From positions 1 to 64,000 of the forward strand of contig CAYTGR010000021.1 in assembly GCA_964437445.1 (NCBI GenBank): 64,000 nucleotides of DNA, given 5' to 3'. Shown one piece after another: positions 15,424 through 23,762 of the stretch (positions are counted from its first letter, which is position 1; each line of letters begins with the position of its first letter). The notes beneath the pieces are model-generated. The model was not told the DNA's origin. It ran no database searches and saw nothing but the letters and a program-made list of their open reading frames with translations. A program made the translations under genes and the position numbers. This DNA comes from CAYTGR01 sp964437445 (GTDB lineage: Bacteria; Chloroflexota; Anaerolineae; B4-G1; SLSP01).

Positions 15424-17055
15424 ATGAAATCCCCCATCCCCCCCGAGGCCGCACAGTTCCTTGACGAAGCCCGCACACTGGAAGAAATCGGCGAATTTGA
15501 GAGTGCGCTGCGCCGGTGTGAAAGCGCGCTGCGCCTGGCACCGCAATGGGCTGCCGCCCACTACCTGCATGGCGTGATCCTGAACGACCTGGAACGGCCT
15601 GAGGAGGCCATAACAGCCTACCAGGAGGCCGTGCAGTTGGATCCCACGTTCACCGAGGCCATCGCAGCCCTGGCCGCGGCCGAGCAGGAGCTGGCCGACA
15701 TTCCGGGCCTGCCAGAAGCCTACGAATACGAAGCGGCCGGCAACCTGCAGGCCGCGTTGGAACTCTGCGATAGCATCCTGGAGAACCGGCCAGAGCTGGC
15801 CGAGGTCCACAACCTGCGTGGCATCGTCCTGGATCAGTTGAACCGGCCCTGGGCGGCCCTGCAGGCCTACCGGCAGGCGGTGACATTGGATCCCACCTTC
15901 ACCGAGGCCCAGGAAAATCTGGCCGAAGCCGAGCAGGAACTGGCCACTATCCCCCCACTGGACGAAATCTATGCCCGCCAGACAGCCGGCGACCTGGAAG
16001 GAGCGCTCGCGCTCTGCGACCAGATTCTGGCCCTCAGCCCGGATCACGCAGAAGCGCATTATCTGCGCGGCGGCCTGCTGCACCAGCTGGGCCGCCTCTG
16101 GGAAGCAATGTCCGCTTACCAGGCAGCTTTGCAAATTGACCCGGCGTTCGCCGCGGCCGGCGAGGCCCTGGAGCTGGCCCGCCAGGAGTTCCAACTGGCT
16201 CCCGACCTCAACGCAGCCTACGCGCTTTACGAAGAAGCCGGTGACCCCCAGGCGGCCCTGGCCCTCTGCGATCAGATCTTAGCGTTGGTGCCTGAGGTGG
16301 CCGAGGCCCACAACCTGCGCGGCGTCCTGCTGGACGAGCTGGAACGGCCCTGGGAGGCCATCCGGGCCTACCGGCAGGCCGTAGCGCTGGCGCCTGACTT
16401 TACCGAAGCTCAGGATAATCTGGCCGATGCCGAGCAGGAGTTCGCGGCCGAACCCGACCTGCACGAAGTCCACCAGCTGGCTGATGCCGGCGACCTTTGG
16501 GGAGCGGTGACTCTGTGCGAAGAAATCTTAATGCTGGTGCCCGAGCTGACCGAGGCCTACCATCTTCGCCAGCGGCTCCTGGAACGCTTTGAGCGCTCCC
16601 GGTCGGCGGCTGTGGCCGACGAGTGGACCACAGAACTGGAAGTCCCGCCGCTGGCCGCCAACCCCTTAGAGTCAGCCTACGCCAGCGAGGCCGCGGGCGA
16701 CCTGGAGACGGCTCTGGCGCAGTGCGAACAGGCCCTGGCGGCGGAGCCGACTTCGGCAGAAGCCCACAACCTGCGGGGGATTATCCTGGATCAGCTGGAC
16801 CGCCTGCCGGAAGCCGTCGCGGCTTACCGCCAGGCCGTGTCATTAGATCCCGATTTTGACGAAGCTCGCGAGAACTTAGCCGAAGCCGAGGCGGAGCTCC
16901 GCCAGGTCTCAGCCCCCACACCGGCGGCAGAGGCCACGCCCGTTGCCACCGACACAGATACCCCGCTCTGCCCGCACTGCCGCTCCACCGACGTCAGCCA
17001 GGTGGGTTGGCTCAAAAAACAGTGGCGCTGCAAGCATTGCGGCACGACGTGGTAA
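15424..17055 (+). CDS. TPR-repeat protein with C-terminal zinc ribbon
   Basis: 543 residues. About six related modules of roughly 80 residues, each a TPR pair (for example AEVHNLRGIVLDQLNRPWAALQAYRQAVTLDPTF) separated by an acidic helix (ENLAEAEQELA). The modules are close enough that the DNA itself is repetitive, pointing to recent internal duplication. The last 30 residues are a zinc ribbon: CPHC, 17 residues, CKHC, ending GTTW. ATG at 15424 (MKSPIPPEA) follows GAGGAGCCCT. Cytoplasmic scaffold by architecture; partner unknown. Third gene of the nurA group. Confidence 0.8.
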   Translation: MKSPIPPEAAQFLDEARTLEEIGEFESALRRCESALRLAPQWAAAHYLHGVILNDLERPEEAITAYQEAVQLDPTFTEAIAALAAAEQELADIPGLPEAYEYEAAGNLQAALELCDSILENRPELAEVHNLRGIVLDQLNRPWAALQAYRQAVTLDPTFTEAQENLAEAEQELATIPPLDEIYARQTAGDLEGALALCDQILALSPDHAEAHYLRGGLLHQLGRLWEAMSAYQAALQIDPAFAAAGEALELARQEFQLAPDLNAAYALYEEAGDPQAALALCDQILALVPEVAEAHNLRGVLLDELERPWEAIRAYRQAVALAPDFTEAQDNLADAEQEFAAEPDLHEVHQLADAGDLWGAVTLCEEILMLVPELTEAYHLRQRLLERFERSRSAAVADEWTTELEVPPLAANPLESAYASEAAGDLETALAQCEQALAAEPTSAEAHNLRGIILDQLDRLPEAVAAYRQAVSLDPDFDEARENLAEAEAELRQVSAPTPAAEATPVATDTDTPLCPHCRSTDVSQVGWLKKQWRCKHCGTTW

Positions 17056-17139
17056 CCGGGGATTTTACACGCTTTTTACAGGCCCTTGTCACTGCCGGAA
17101 AAATGTCCCGGTGGCCCGATGGGGTGGCGGCCGCCCGGC

Positions 17140-19719
17140 TCAGCCACGCTCCGCAACCGCCACTGGCGCGGCTTTACGCGCCGGAGCAGGCTGCTCTACC
17201 AAACATCCTGCCTCCAGGGATAACACGCGGTCGGCAAAGCGCGCTGCCCAGGCCGCATCGTGCGTCACCACCAGCGCGCTCACCCCTTCGGCGCACCAGC
17301 CGCGCAACAACTGCCCCAACGCCAGCTTGAGCGCCCCATCCAGCCCCCGCGTCGGCTCATCCAACAGCAGCAACTCGGGCCGGGTGACGGTGACCGCCCC
17401 CAGCGCCACCCGCAGCCGCTCACCCGTGGAGAGATCGCGTGGATAGCGACCGGCCAGCGCCGTCAGCCCCAAACGCCCCAACAGCAGGTCTACCGACCCG
17501 TTGACCGGCAGGCCGTGATTCCGCAGCGTGATCCCCAGTTCGTCGCGCACCGTCTCGGCAAAGAGCAACCAGTCTGGCTCCTGCGGCAGGTAGCCGATCC
17601 GCCGGCAGCGCGCGGCCACCTCCCAGCCCGTGATCTCCTCCTCGCCCAGCCAGAGCCGCCCGCCGCGCTGCGGCAACAATCCCACCACCGCCTTCAGCAA
17701 CGTCGTCTTGCCCGCGCCGTTTGGGCCGGTCAGCACCACCAGTTCGCCCCGCCGCAAAGTCAGCGTCAGCCCACTCAGCACCGGTTGCCCGTTGTAAGCG
17801 CAGGTCAGGTCTACCACGCGCAGCGCTTCCCCGGTGAAGGCGGCCGGCAGCCGGCGTTCCGGCGTCCCGGCCTCCCCGCCCACCGGCACGCCCGCCACAA
17901 CGCTCCCGTCGCCCGGCAGCGAGAGCACCTGCGTCGCCAGCGGCAACAGCCGCTCCAGCCGGTGCTCCGCCACCACAATCGTCAACCCCTCGGCGTGCAG
18001 TTGCTTCAAAAATGTCACCAGCGCCTCAGCGCCGGCGGGATCCAGCTGGCTGAGCGGTTCATCCAGCAGCAGGATGGGCGGACGCAACGCCAGCGCCGCC
18101 GCCAGCGCCACCCGTTGCCGCTCCCCGCCGGAAAGCGTCGCCAGCGCCCGTTCGCGCAGCGCCACGATCCCCGCCCGCGCCAGCGCCTCCTCCACGCGGG
18201 TAGCGATCTCCGCCGGGGCGACCCCGGCGTTCTCTAACGCAAAAGCGACCTCATCCTCCACCCGGTCGGCGACAAAACCGGCCTCCGGGTTCTGGATCAC
18301 CAGCCCCACCTGGGCAGCCATGACGGCCGGCCCGGCGCGCAGCGCATCCACCGCCCCCACCCGGACCTGCCCGGCGATCCGCCCGCCCGAAGCGTGCGGC
18401 ACCAGCCCGTTGATGCACCGCAGCAGCGTGCTCTTGCCGGAGCCGGAAGGGCCGGTGATCACCACGAAGGCGCCCGGCGCAAGCGTTAGCGAGAGGTCAC
18501 GCAAGACCGGCGCCGGCGCTTCTGGATAGGCAAAGGTGACCCGTTCAAAATGAATCGGGAGCGAGCAGACCGGGGCGTGCTCCCCCGTCCAGGGCGTGGC
18601 CCTGGTTGGGAGCGGGGAACGCTGAGCGGGACGGGCCGCCACCACCGCCGGCAACGCCAGCGCCAGGAGCGGAACGGCGGCCACGGGGGTGAAAGCGGGC
18701 AGCGCCGCGCGGGGATAAACGTCATAGCGCCATACGTCAGGCCGCAGCCAGACTAACAAGCCCCAGCTCAGCAACGAGAGCGCCGCCGCCCACGCTGCCG
18801 CCCGGTCGCGCGGCGTCCACGGGCGCGCCCGCAACGCCGTGCGGCGAACCGGCCGGCCCAGTTGCCGCAACCCGCCGGCCAGAGCGCCCAGTCCGGCCAG
18901 CAAGGAGAGGGGGCCAACCCAGCGCGGCACCGGCGTCAAAAGTCCCACCACGCCCCCCAGCCAGAGCAGCATCCCGGCCAGCAAGAGGGCCAGGGCCCGG
19001 CGGGCCGGCCGCCCCCGCCGGGAGATAAAGCCCCGCGCTTCCAGGGCCTCCGCCAGCCCCAGCGCCCGCTCTAAGGCGAGAATCAACAGCGGCAGGAAGA
19101 GCGGCGGCAGATCGCGCACACCGCGCAGCCGGTGTCCGCGGACGGCTTGCGCGTGCCGGATCTCGGCCAGCGCCTCGCGGCCCTGCGGCAAGAAGGCGAG
19201 CGCCACCGAGAGCACCAGCCCGGCTTCGTAAAAGGCGGGCGGCGTCAGGCGCACTAAGTCGCGGGGGGAGAGCCGTCCCGTCACCAGCCCGAACGCGCCC
19301 ATGATCACCGCCAGCGCCAGCCCGTTGAGCGCCCCGTAGAGCGCCGCTTCAGCCGTGAAAGGGCCGCCGAGCAACGGCCAGTTCGCCGGCAGGCGGAACA
19401 GCACCGTCATGCCGGTGTGGACGGTGACGAAGTTCCAGACCGCGCCCAGCCCCACCAGCATGAGGCTGAGCCGCCATGAGGGTGGCTGCCCCACGCTCTC
19501 GCCCACCGCCCAGAGCGCCGCCAGCGCCAGCACCAGGTAGAGCGGCTGGCGGGTGGTGGAGGCCAGCACCAATCCGGCCAGCGCCCAGAGCAACCAGGGG
19601 AGCGGCGCTAACGCGCCCTCCGCTTCAGAAGGGGGCAGTTCAGGTTCATGGGAAGGCGCTTCAGCGCCGTCAGCGCGCTGAAGCGCGCCACTACGAACCT
19701 TTTCCCTTACCAAACCCAA
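17140..19719 (-). CDS. Fused ECF transporter: EcfT membrane domain plus two EcfA ATPases
   Basis: One 859-residue polypeptide holding the whole energy-coupling module of an ECF vitamin transporter. Residues about 45-375 form the T component with about six or more TM helices and the coupling motifs VRGHRL and EARGF. ATPase 1 follows: Walker A GPSGSGKST at 423-431, LSGGERQRVALAAAL, LLLDEPL. ATPase 2: Walker A GPNGAGKTT at 665-673, LSTGERLRVALG, LLLDEPT. It is the last gene of the cobalamin-riboswitch operon, so the likely substrate is cobalamin or a precursor. No S component is encoded in the window. The longest start is TTG at 19719, just after the upstream stop, but then about 15 N-terminal residues are encoded by repeat R4; a start after the repeat (for example a TTG near the first TM) is possible. 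Confidence 0.88.
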   Translation of the reverse strand: MGLVREKVRSGALQRADGAEAPSHEPELPPSEAEGALAPLPWLLWALAGLVLASTTRQPLYLVLALAALWAVGESVGQPPSWRLSLMLVGLGAVWNFVTVHTGMTVLFRLPANWPLLGGPFTAEAALYGALNGLALAVIMGAFGLVTGRLSPRDLVRLTPPAFYEAGLVLSVALAFLPQGREALAEIRHAQAVRGHRLRGVRDLPPLFLPLLILALERALGLAEALEARGFISRRGRPARRALALLLAGMLLWLGGVVGLLTPVPRWVGPLSLLAGLGALAGGLRQLGRPVRRTALRARPWTPRDRAAAWAAALSLLSWGLLVWLRPDVWRYDVYPRAALPAFTPVAAVPLLALALPAVVAARPAQRSPLPTRATPWTGEHAPVCSLPIHFERVTFAYPEAPAPVLRDLSLTLAPGAFVVITGPSGSGKSTLLRCINGLVPHASGGRIAGQVRVGAVDALRAGPAVMAAQVGLVIQNPEAGFVADRVEDEVAFALENAGVAPAEIATRVEEALARAGIVALRERALATLSGGERQRVALAAALALRPPILLLDEPLSQLDPAGAEALVTFLKQLHAEGLTIVVAEHRLERLLPLATQVLSLPGDGSVVAGVPVGGEAGTPERRLPAAFTGEALRVVDLTCAYNGQPVLSGLTLTLRRGELVVLTGPNGAGKTTLLKAVVGLLPQRGGRLWLGEEEITGWEVAARCRRIGYLPQEPDWLLFAETVRDELGITLRNHGLPVNGSVDLLLGRLGLTALAGRYPRDLSTGERLRVALGAVTVTRPELLLLDEPTRGLDGALKLALGQLLRGWCAEGVSALVVTHDAAWAARFADRVLSLEAGCLVEQPAPARKAAPVAVAERG
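19651..19693. repeat. Double-hairpin repeat, copy R4
   Basis: Palindromes GGCGCTTCAGCGCC and GCGCGCTGAAGCGCGC with only one ACTAC end preserved. It lies in the junction between the DUF4430-like gene and the ECF fusion, within the 5' end of the longest ECF reading frame. Confidence 0.8.
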
Positions 19720-19726
19720 TCAGCTC

Positions 19727-20476
19727 TCACCCTTTACGGCCAGGGCGGGCCCGCCGTACCAGCACCAGCGCGATCAACGCCAGCAGGAGCAGGACAAACG
19801 AGCCGTACTGTTCCAGCGGCCGCCGCCAGGCCGAGGGGATAAAGCGCCACGGCCCTGTAACGGCAGGTAGCGGCGTCTCGCTTTGCCCGCCCGGCAAGAA
19901 GACTTGATAAGTGGGCGCCGCCGGGGCCGTCGGTGTGACCTCAGGGGTCGGACTCTCCGGGGTGGCCGTGACCGGTGCCGGGCAGAGCTCTTCCCAGGTC
20001 AGCGCCGGCGGCAGTTGAGAGCCGTCGCCCCAGACCCAGGCGTCGGCGTCACCGGCGTTCAGCGTCCGGCTGGCGGCCCCTACGCCGGAGTAGGCCCACG
20101 TTCCATCTGCCTGCCGCTGAAAGTAGGACCAGTAGCGGCAGGGCGAGCCTTTGCACTGGCAGAAACAATCGGTGGCCGGGCAGCCCACCCCCTGCAAGGC
20201 GCAAATGGCGGTGCCGGCGCTGCTGGATTGGAAAACCGGCGCGACATCCGCCTGTTCCAGCAGCGTCACGCCGGTCACCGGGCCATCCTGCAACGGCACA
20301 CAGCGGGTCAGCACCACGCCCTCCTCGCCCACCACGACCAGCGCTGCCTGGGGGGGAGTCTCCTCCTGCGCCCACACCGCCGTGACGGTCAGGAGCAGCA
20401 GGACGGCCAGCGCCGCCCCCCTCCACCACCGGCGCGAGCGCCGGTTAAGCCAGGTGCTGACCCGGGCCGCGCGCAT
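19727..20476 (-). CDS. Membrane-anchored DUF4430-like (transcobalamin beta-domain-like) protein
   Basis: 249 residues. Basic N-terminus and signal-type TM (WWRGAALAVLLLLTVTAVWA), an extracytoplasmic domain of about 140 residues, a Pro/Thr linker and a C-terminal TM with a basic tail (LLLLALIALVLVRRARPGRKG). The ectodomain has the DUF4430 pattern: TGVTLLEQADVAPVFQ early, then a Cys-rich CPATDCFCQCKGSPC segment, YWSYFQRQADGTWAYSGVGA and LNAGDADAWVWGDG at the end. DUF4430 is the small domain that closes over cobalamin in animal transcobalamin and intrinsic factor. Its ATG overlaps the upstream stop (TGATG). It probably binds the corrinoid together with the upstream gene product. The family call rests on motifs seen by eye. 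Confidence 0.7.
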   Translation of the reverse strand: MRAARVSTWLNRRSRRWWRGAALAVLLLLTVTAVWAQEETPPQAALVVVGEEGVVLTRCVPLQDGPVTGVTLLEQADVAPVFQSSSAGTAICALQGVGCPATDCFCQCKGSPCRYWSYFQRQADGTWAYSGVGAASRTLNAGDADAWVWGDGSQLPPALTWEELCPAPVTATPESPTPEVTPTAPAAPTYQVFLPGGQSETPLPAVTGPWRFIPSAWRRPLEQYGSFVLLLLALIALVLVRRARPGRKG

Positions 20477-21612
20477 CAAGCTCGCCCCTGCCGCCGCACC
20501 AGCAGACCGCTCCCCAGCAGGCCCGCGCCGACCACCAGCCAGAGCCAGCCCAACGTCAAAGTGCCGCCGGAAGCCGGCAGGACCGGGGCCGGTGTGGGAG
20601 TTGGGGCCGGCGTGGGCGTGACCGCAGCCGCCGCGAGCGCCGGTTGCGGCGCGCGGCCGGCCTTGACCACCGGCAGCTGCACCAGCGTCAGCCCTTCCAC
20701 CGCCTGCACCGCCTGGGCCGAGGCCAGGATGTTAGCGCCCGGCACCGCCGCCTGCCACAGGTAGCCGCCGCTGCCCTTATCCCACAGCGCCTTGAGCGCC
20801 GCCAATGGGTCTTTCCCTTTGGGCGACCAGGCGCTCAGCGGCTCACCCAGCGCGTTCAGCGCCTGGAGCACGACGGCGGTGGAATTGGCATCCGAGTCGG
20901 TGCCGTAGGGCGAGGGCTTCTGCCAGGGGAAGCCGCCGTCCTCGTTCTGCACCGCGTGGAGGTAGGCCAGCGCCGCCGGCACGGGATCGCGCTTACCCGC
21001 CGCGACCAGCGCCTGGAGCGCCAGCGCGGTGGTGTTGGTGTCGGAGGAATCCGCCGTGACGCCGCCGAACATCGCCCAGCCGCCTTCGGGGGGCCGCGCT
21101 GCCAGCAAGAGGGCTATCGCCGATTCGGGCAGGGTCTCGCCAGCCGCGTGCAGCGCCAGCAGCGCGTAAGCGTGCGCGTACAGGGAATCGCCAAACTGCC
21201 CGGTTTTGGCGTCCTGGGTGGCGCGCAAGGCCGCCACCAGGTTTTGACCGGCGAAGGCGCGCGGGTCCTGCCCGGTCGCCACCGCCGCGAAGATGACGCG
21301 GCTCAGCCCGGATGCATCCTTGACGGCACCGGCCTGCACCTGCGCGGCGAGATAATCCAACGGGGAAGCCCCCGCCGCCGAGCGCCAGGCGCTCGGATCC
21401 TGCCCGGCGGCCACGCCGGCCAGCACAATCTCCACGGTCGTCCCCAGGTCAGAGCCGGAAGCAAAGCCGCTGGTGAAGCCGCCATCGGGCTGCTGCTGCG
21501 TCCGCAGCCATTTGAGTGCCGCCTCATCCTCCGGCGTCCCCGCCGCCCAGACCGGGCCAACGATCCCCAGCAACACTATCAAGAGCGCGAGCCATAAGCT
21601 CCAGCGTTTCAT
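20476..21612 (-). CDS. Surface helical-barrel protein (prenyltransferase/squalene-cyclase-like repeats, transcobalamin alpha-domain-like)
   Basis: 378 residues. Signal peptide WSLWLALLIVLLGIVGPVWAA, then an alpha/alpha barrel built of repeats: EDEAALKWLRTQQQPDGGFTSGF, KTGQFGDSLYAHAYALLAL, ARPPEGGWAMFGG, YLHAVQNEDGGFPWQ and LWDKGSGGYLWQAA. The QxxDGGF signatures are those of the terpenoid-cyclase/transcobalamin toroid. A PT-rich linker leads to LPASGG, a TM and RRQGRA, a sortase-like or membrane anchor. ATG 21612 (MKRWSLW) has AAAGGAG about 10 nt upstream; a longer in-frame start is less likely. It is first in the operon controlled by a cobalamin riboswitch, and with the next gene it resembles a split transcobalamin. 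Confidence 0.8.
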   Translation of the reverse strand: MKRWSLWLALLIVLLGIVGPVWAAGTPEDEAALKWLRTQQQPDGGFTSGFASGSDLGTTVEIVLAGVAAGQDPSAWRSAAGASPLDYLAAQVQAGAVKDASGLSRVIFAAVATGQDPRAFAGQNLVAALRATQDAKTGQFGDSLYAHAYALLALHAAGETLPESAIALLLAARPPEGGWAMFGGVTADSSDTNTTALALQALVAAGKRDPVPAALAYLHAVQNEDGGFPWQKPSPYGTDSDANSTAVVLQALNALGEPLSAWSPKGKDPLAALKALWDKGSGGYLWQAAVPGANILASAQAVQAVEGLTLVQLPVVKAGRAPQPALAAAAVTPTPAPTPTPAPVLPASGGTLTLGWLWLVVGAGLLGSGLLVRRQGRA

Positions 21613-21665
21613 GGGTACGTCTTCTCCTTTCTCAAGTTCGTATCTCAAATTCGTATCTTAAGTTT

Positions 21666-21715
21666 GTAGTCAGGCGCTTCAGCGCCGTTTCTGCCGCGCT
21701 GAAGCGCGGCACTAC
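21666..21715. repeat. Double-hairpin repeat, copy R5
   Basis: Complete copy with GTAGTCA and CACTAC ends, lying between the riboswitch terminator and the first gene of the cobalamin operon. No mini-ORF of the leader family accompanies it. Confidence 0.85.
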
Positions 21716-21738
21716 CCACCAAGCCACCTGCTATCAAC

Positions 21739-21770
21739 AAAAAATCCCTCCCCCGCTACGGGGAGAGGGA
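21739..21770 (-). terminator. Riboswitch expression-platform terminator
   Basis: About 10-bp GC-rich stem (TCCCTCTCCC with GGGGGAGGGA), 6-nt loop, then six T on the minus strand. It lies about 65 nt downstream of the cobalamin aptamer and about 125 nt before the first gene. Confidence 0.85.
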
Positions 21771-21788
21771 TGCAAGGTACGTTCCCAT
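21756..21788 (-). CDS. Leader peptide inside the riboswitch expression platform (10 aa)
   Basis: ATG at 21788 behind a near-perfect AGGAGGTGACAC ribosome site. It encodes MGTYLASLSP, and its TAG stop falls in the loop of the terminator hairpin. A ribosome translating it would cover the 5' arm of the terminator. Could be an accidental ORF, but the ribosome site is among the best in the window. Confidence 0.45.
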   Translation of the reverse strand: MGTYLASLSP

Positions 21789-21836
21789 GTGTCACCTCCT
21801 TTCCAGCGAAGGGCCGTGAGCACGCTTCAGGGCTGA

Positions 21837-21950
21837 GTATCGGGCTTCCCGCAGGGGGGTTACCGTTGCGCCACAGCGCCGGACTTACACCGGTCTTCCT
21901 CATTATTTCATGCCCCGCGCATCCGGGCTTGGGGCACCCTGAGCCGATAC
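21837..21950 (-). ncRNA. Cobalamin riboswitch
   Basis: Minus-strand aptamer closed by a P1 stem GTATCGG (21950-21944) with CCGATAC (21843-21837). Conserved elements in order: GGGTGCCCCAAGCCC, AGGAAGACCGGTGTAAGTCC, GGCGCTGTGGCGCAACGGTA and CTGCGGGAAGCCCGATAC, the signature of cobalamin-family riboswitches. A terminator follows at 21739-21770, suggesting transcriptional attenuation when corrinoid is bound. It controls the transcobalamin-like pair and the ECF fusion. Subtype cannot be assigned by eye. Confidence 0.9.
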
Positions 21951-22026
21951 GCCAATGTTAAAAAGAGACCACAGACGGCAGACGACAAACCACCCCGGCG
22001 CCCTGTCTGATCGGTCAATCGGGGCA

Positions 22027-22054
22027 AGAATACCATAAAGGGAACAAACGTCAA
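22027..22054 (-). promoter_or_regulatory. Promoter of the cobalamin operon
   Basis: TTGACG (22054-22049), 16-nt spacer, TATTCT (22032-22027) on the minus strand, about 75 nt upstream of the riboswitch aptamer. Confidence 0.6.
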
Positions 22055-22100
22055 ATGAGAGGTAAGACGCAAACTTGAGCTGGCGGTGGGAGACTCACTT

Positions 22101-23264
22101 TCATTCGGGGGCCAGGGGGAGAATGATGGTGAAGGTGCTGCCGTGGCCCGGTTCGCTCTGCGCTTCAATCCGCCCGCCGTGCAGCTGCACCAGGCCCCGG
22201 GCAATCGGCAGTCCAATCCCCACGCCGCCAAACAGATGGCCGTCCACCGCTTCAATCCGCTTGAACGGTTGGAAGAGCTCCTCAATCCGCTCTATGGGGA
22301 AACCGACGCCCGGATCGCGCACGGCAATGCAAACCTGATCGCCCTGGGCATAAGCGTGGATGACAATCTCACCGCCGTCAGGGCTGAATTTGATGGCGTT
22401 GTCTAACAAAGCCCGCACGGCCCGGACCAGGCCGCTATGGTCAGCCTTGATCTGCGGCAGCCCGCCTTCAATCCGTGTGGTCAGCGTCAATCCGCTCTCC
22501 GCCGCCCGTTCGCCCAGCCCTTCCAGCGCCTTGAAAATGATCTCGTCCACGGTATGCAGTTCAAACTGGGGCGTGATCATCTCAATCTCTTGCAGGAAGA
22601 GCAGGTTGTTGACCAGCTGGACCACCTCGTCCAGGTTTTGGGCGATGATCTTGAGGAAATCCCCCGACTGCGCCAGCGGCAGAAACCCGGAGTTGATCAG
22701 CTGAAGGTAGCCCATGGCGACGGTCAACGGCGTACGCAGCTCGTGGGAAATGGTCGTGAGGAATTCTGACCGCAGCCGTTCTTGCTCCTCCAGCTCGGCG
22801 TAGGCTTGCGCCAGCTCGGCATTGCGGCGGCGCAGCTCGGTGAGCGCGCGCTGGTCAGAATCGCGCAACCGCCAGGTGACGCCCAACATCACCCGCATGG
22901 CCAGCGGCGCACTGCGGCTCAGCACGCTAAGAAAGGCTTCACGGTGGATCTCCAGCAGGTAAGTCGGTTCCACCGTGCGCACCGACGCCGTGCGCGGCCC
23001 CCGTTGCACCAAAGCGATCTCGCCGAAGAATTCTCCCGGTCCCAGATGTTTGAGGAACTGCTCGGTGGTCTCGTCCACCCGCTTGGTCACCGCTACCCGG
23101 CCCTCTATCATCACATAGAAGATATCCTCCACCGCCCCCTCATGGCAGAGCACCACATCGGGAGGATAGTGGCGCGGCTCAGCGACGGCCGCCAAATCGG
23201 CCAGGTCGGTTGAATCCAGATCGGTGAAAACGTGACGCAATATAGCTTCGGCGTTCCGGGCCAC
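22101..23264 (-). CDS. Cyclic-nucleotide-binding-domain histidine kinase
   Basis: About 387 residues. The N-terminal cNMP/CRP-like domain (residues about 8-125) has the phosphate-binding cassette GEFFGEIALVQRGPRTASV. A coiled-coil linker (LTELRRRNAELAQAYAELEEQERL) leads to HisKA with the phosphorylatable His in FLTTISHELRTPL. The HATPase domain has N box DNAIKFS, G1 RDPGVGFP, F box LFQPFKR and G2 GVGIGLPIARGLV. No TM, so cytoplasmic. The start is uncertain: GTG 23264 (VARNAEAIL) lies behind AGGGGGGTAGGA; a GTG at 23282 is also in frame. No response regulator is adjacent. Whether the sensor domain binds a nucleotide cannot be decided from the motif alone. Confidence 0.88.
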   Translation of the reverse strand: MARNAEAILRHVFTDLDSTDLADLAAVAEPRHYPPDVVLCHEGAVEDIFYVMIEGRVAVTKRVDETTEQFLKHLGPGEFFGEIALVQRGPRTASVRTVEPTYLLEIHREAFLSVLSRSAPLAMRVMLGVTWRLRDSDQRALTELRRRNAELAQAYAELEEQERLRSEFLTTISHELRTPLTVAMGYLQLINSGFLPLAQSGDFLKIIAQNLDEVVQLVNNLLFLQEIEMITPQFELHTVDEIIFKALEGLGERAAESGLTLTTRIEGGLPQIKADHSGLVRAVRALLDNAIKFSPDGGEIVIHAYAQGDQVCIAVRDPGVGFPIERIEELFQPFKRIEAVDGHLFGGVGIGLPIARGLVQLHGGRIEAQSEPGHGSTFTIILPLAPE

Positions 23265-23369
23265 TGGTCCTACCCCCCTCACACAGAGACTGCCCTTATG
23301 CCGATTATACGCTGTCCCCGTCCGCCCAAGGTTACGAGGTGGTTACAATTAGAAAACTACCTGCCGGCG

Positions 23370-23762
23370 TCAACCTTCTTCGTACAACTCTATCAGCACC
23401 CCGCGCGAGCTTTTAGGGTGGATGAAACAATAGCGGATGCCGTGGGCATTGGTCTTGATGCCACCGATCAGCTGAGCGCCGGCCGCGGTCAGGCGGGCCG
23501 CCGCGGCTTCCACATCGGGGACGGAAAAGCAAATGTGATGCATCCCTTCCCCACGCCTGGCCAGGTATTGGCCGATGGTGTTCTCAGGATCCAGCGGGCG
23601 GAGCAGTTCCACCAATGACTCTCCCGCCGGCAAGAAAGCAATTTCCACGCCCTCTTCGGGCACTTCACGGCGCTCCGTCACCGTCAGGCCTAAGGCGTGC
23701 TCATAAAAGTTCAAAGCTGCATCCAGGTCGTTGACGGCGATAGCAATATGTTGAATGCGCAT
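23370..23762 (-). CDS. mce: Methylmalonyl-CoA epimerase (VOC family)
   Basis: 130 residues, the usual size. Two VOC beta-alpha-beta units: MRIQHIAIAVNDLDAALNFY with the first metal His, and GMHHICFSVPDVEAAAARL with the second; the closing strand GVLIELYEE gives the metal-binding Glu. It interconverts (R)- and (S)-methylmalonyl-CoA next to the B12-dependent mutase in propionate metabolism. ATG 23762 follows GGGGAGGG; the reading frame extends further upstream but without family similarity. The mutase is not in the window, but the link to cobalamin fits the uptake operon nearby. Confidence 0.9.
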   Translation of the reverse strand: MRIQHIAIAVNDLDAALNFYEHALGLTVTERREVPEEGVEIAFLPAGESLVELLRPLDPENTIGQYLARRGEGMHHICFSVPDVEAAAARLTAAGAQLIGGIKTNAHGIRYCFIHPKSSRGVLIELYEEG

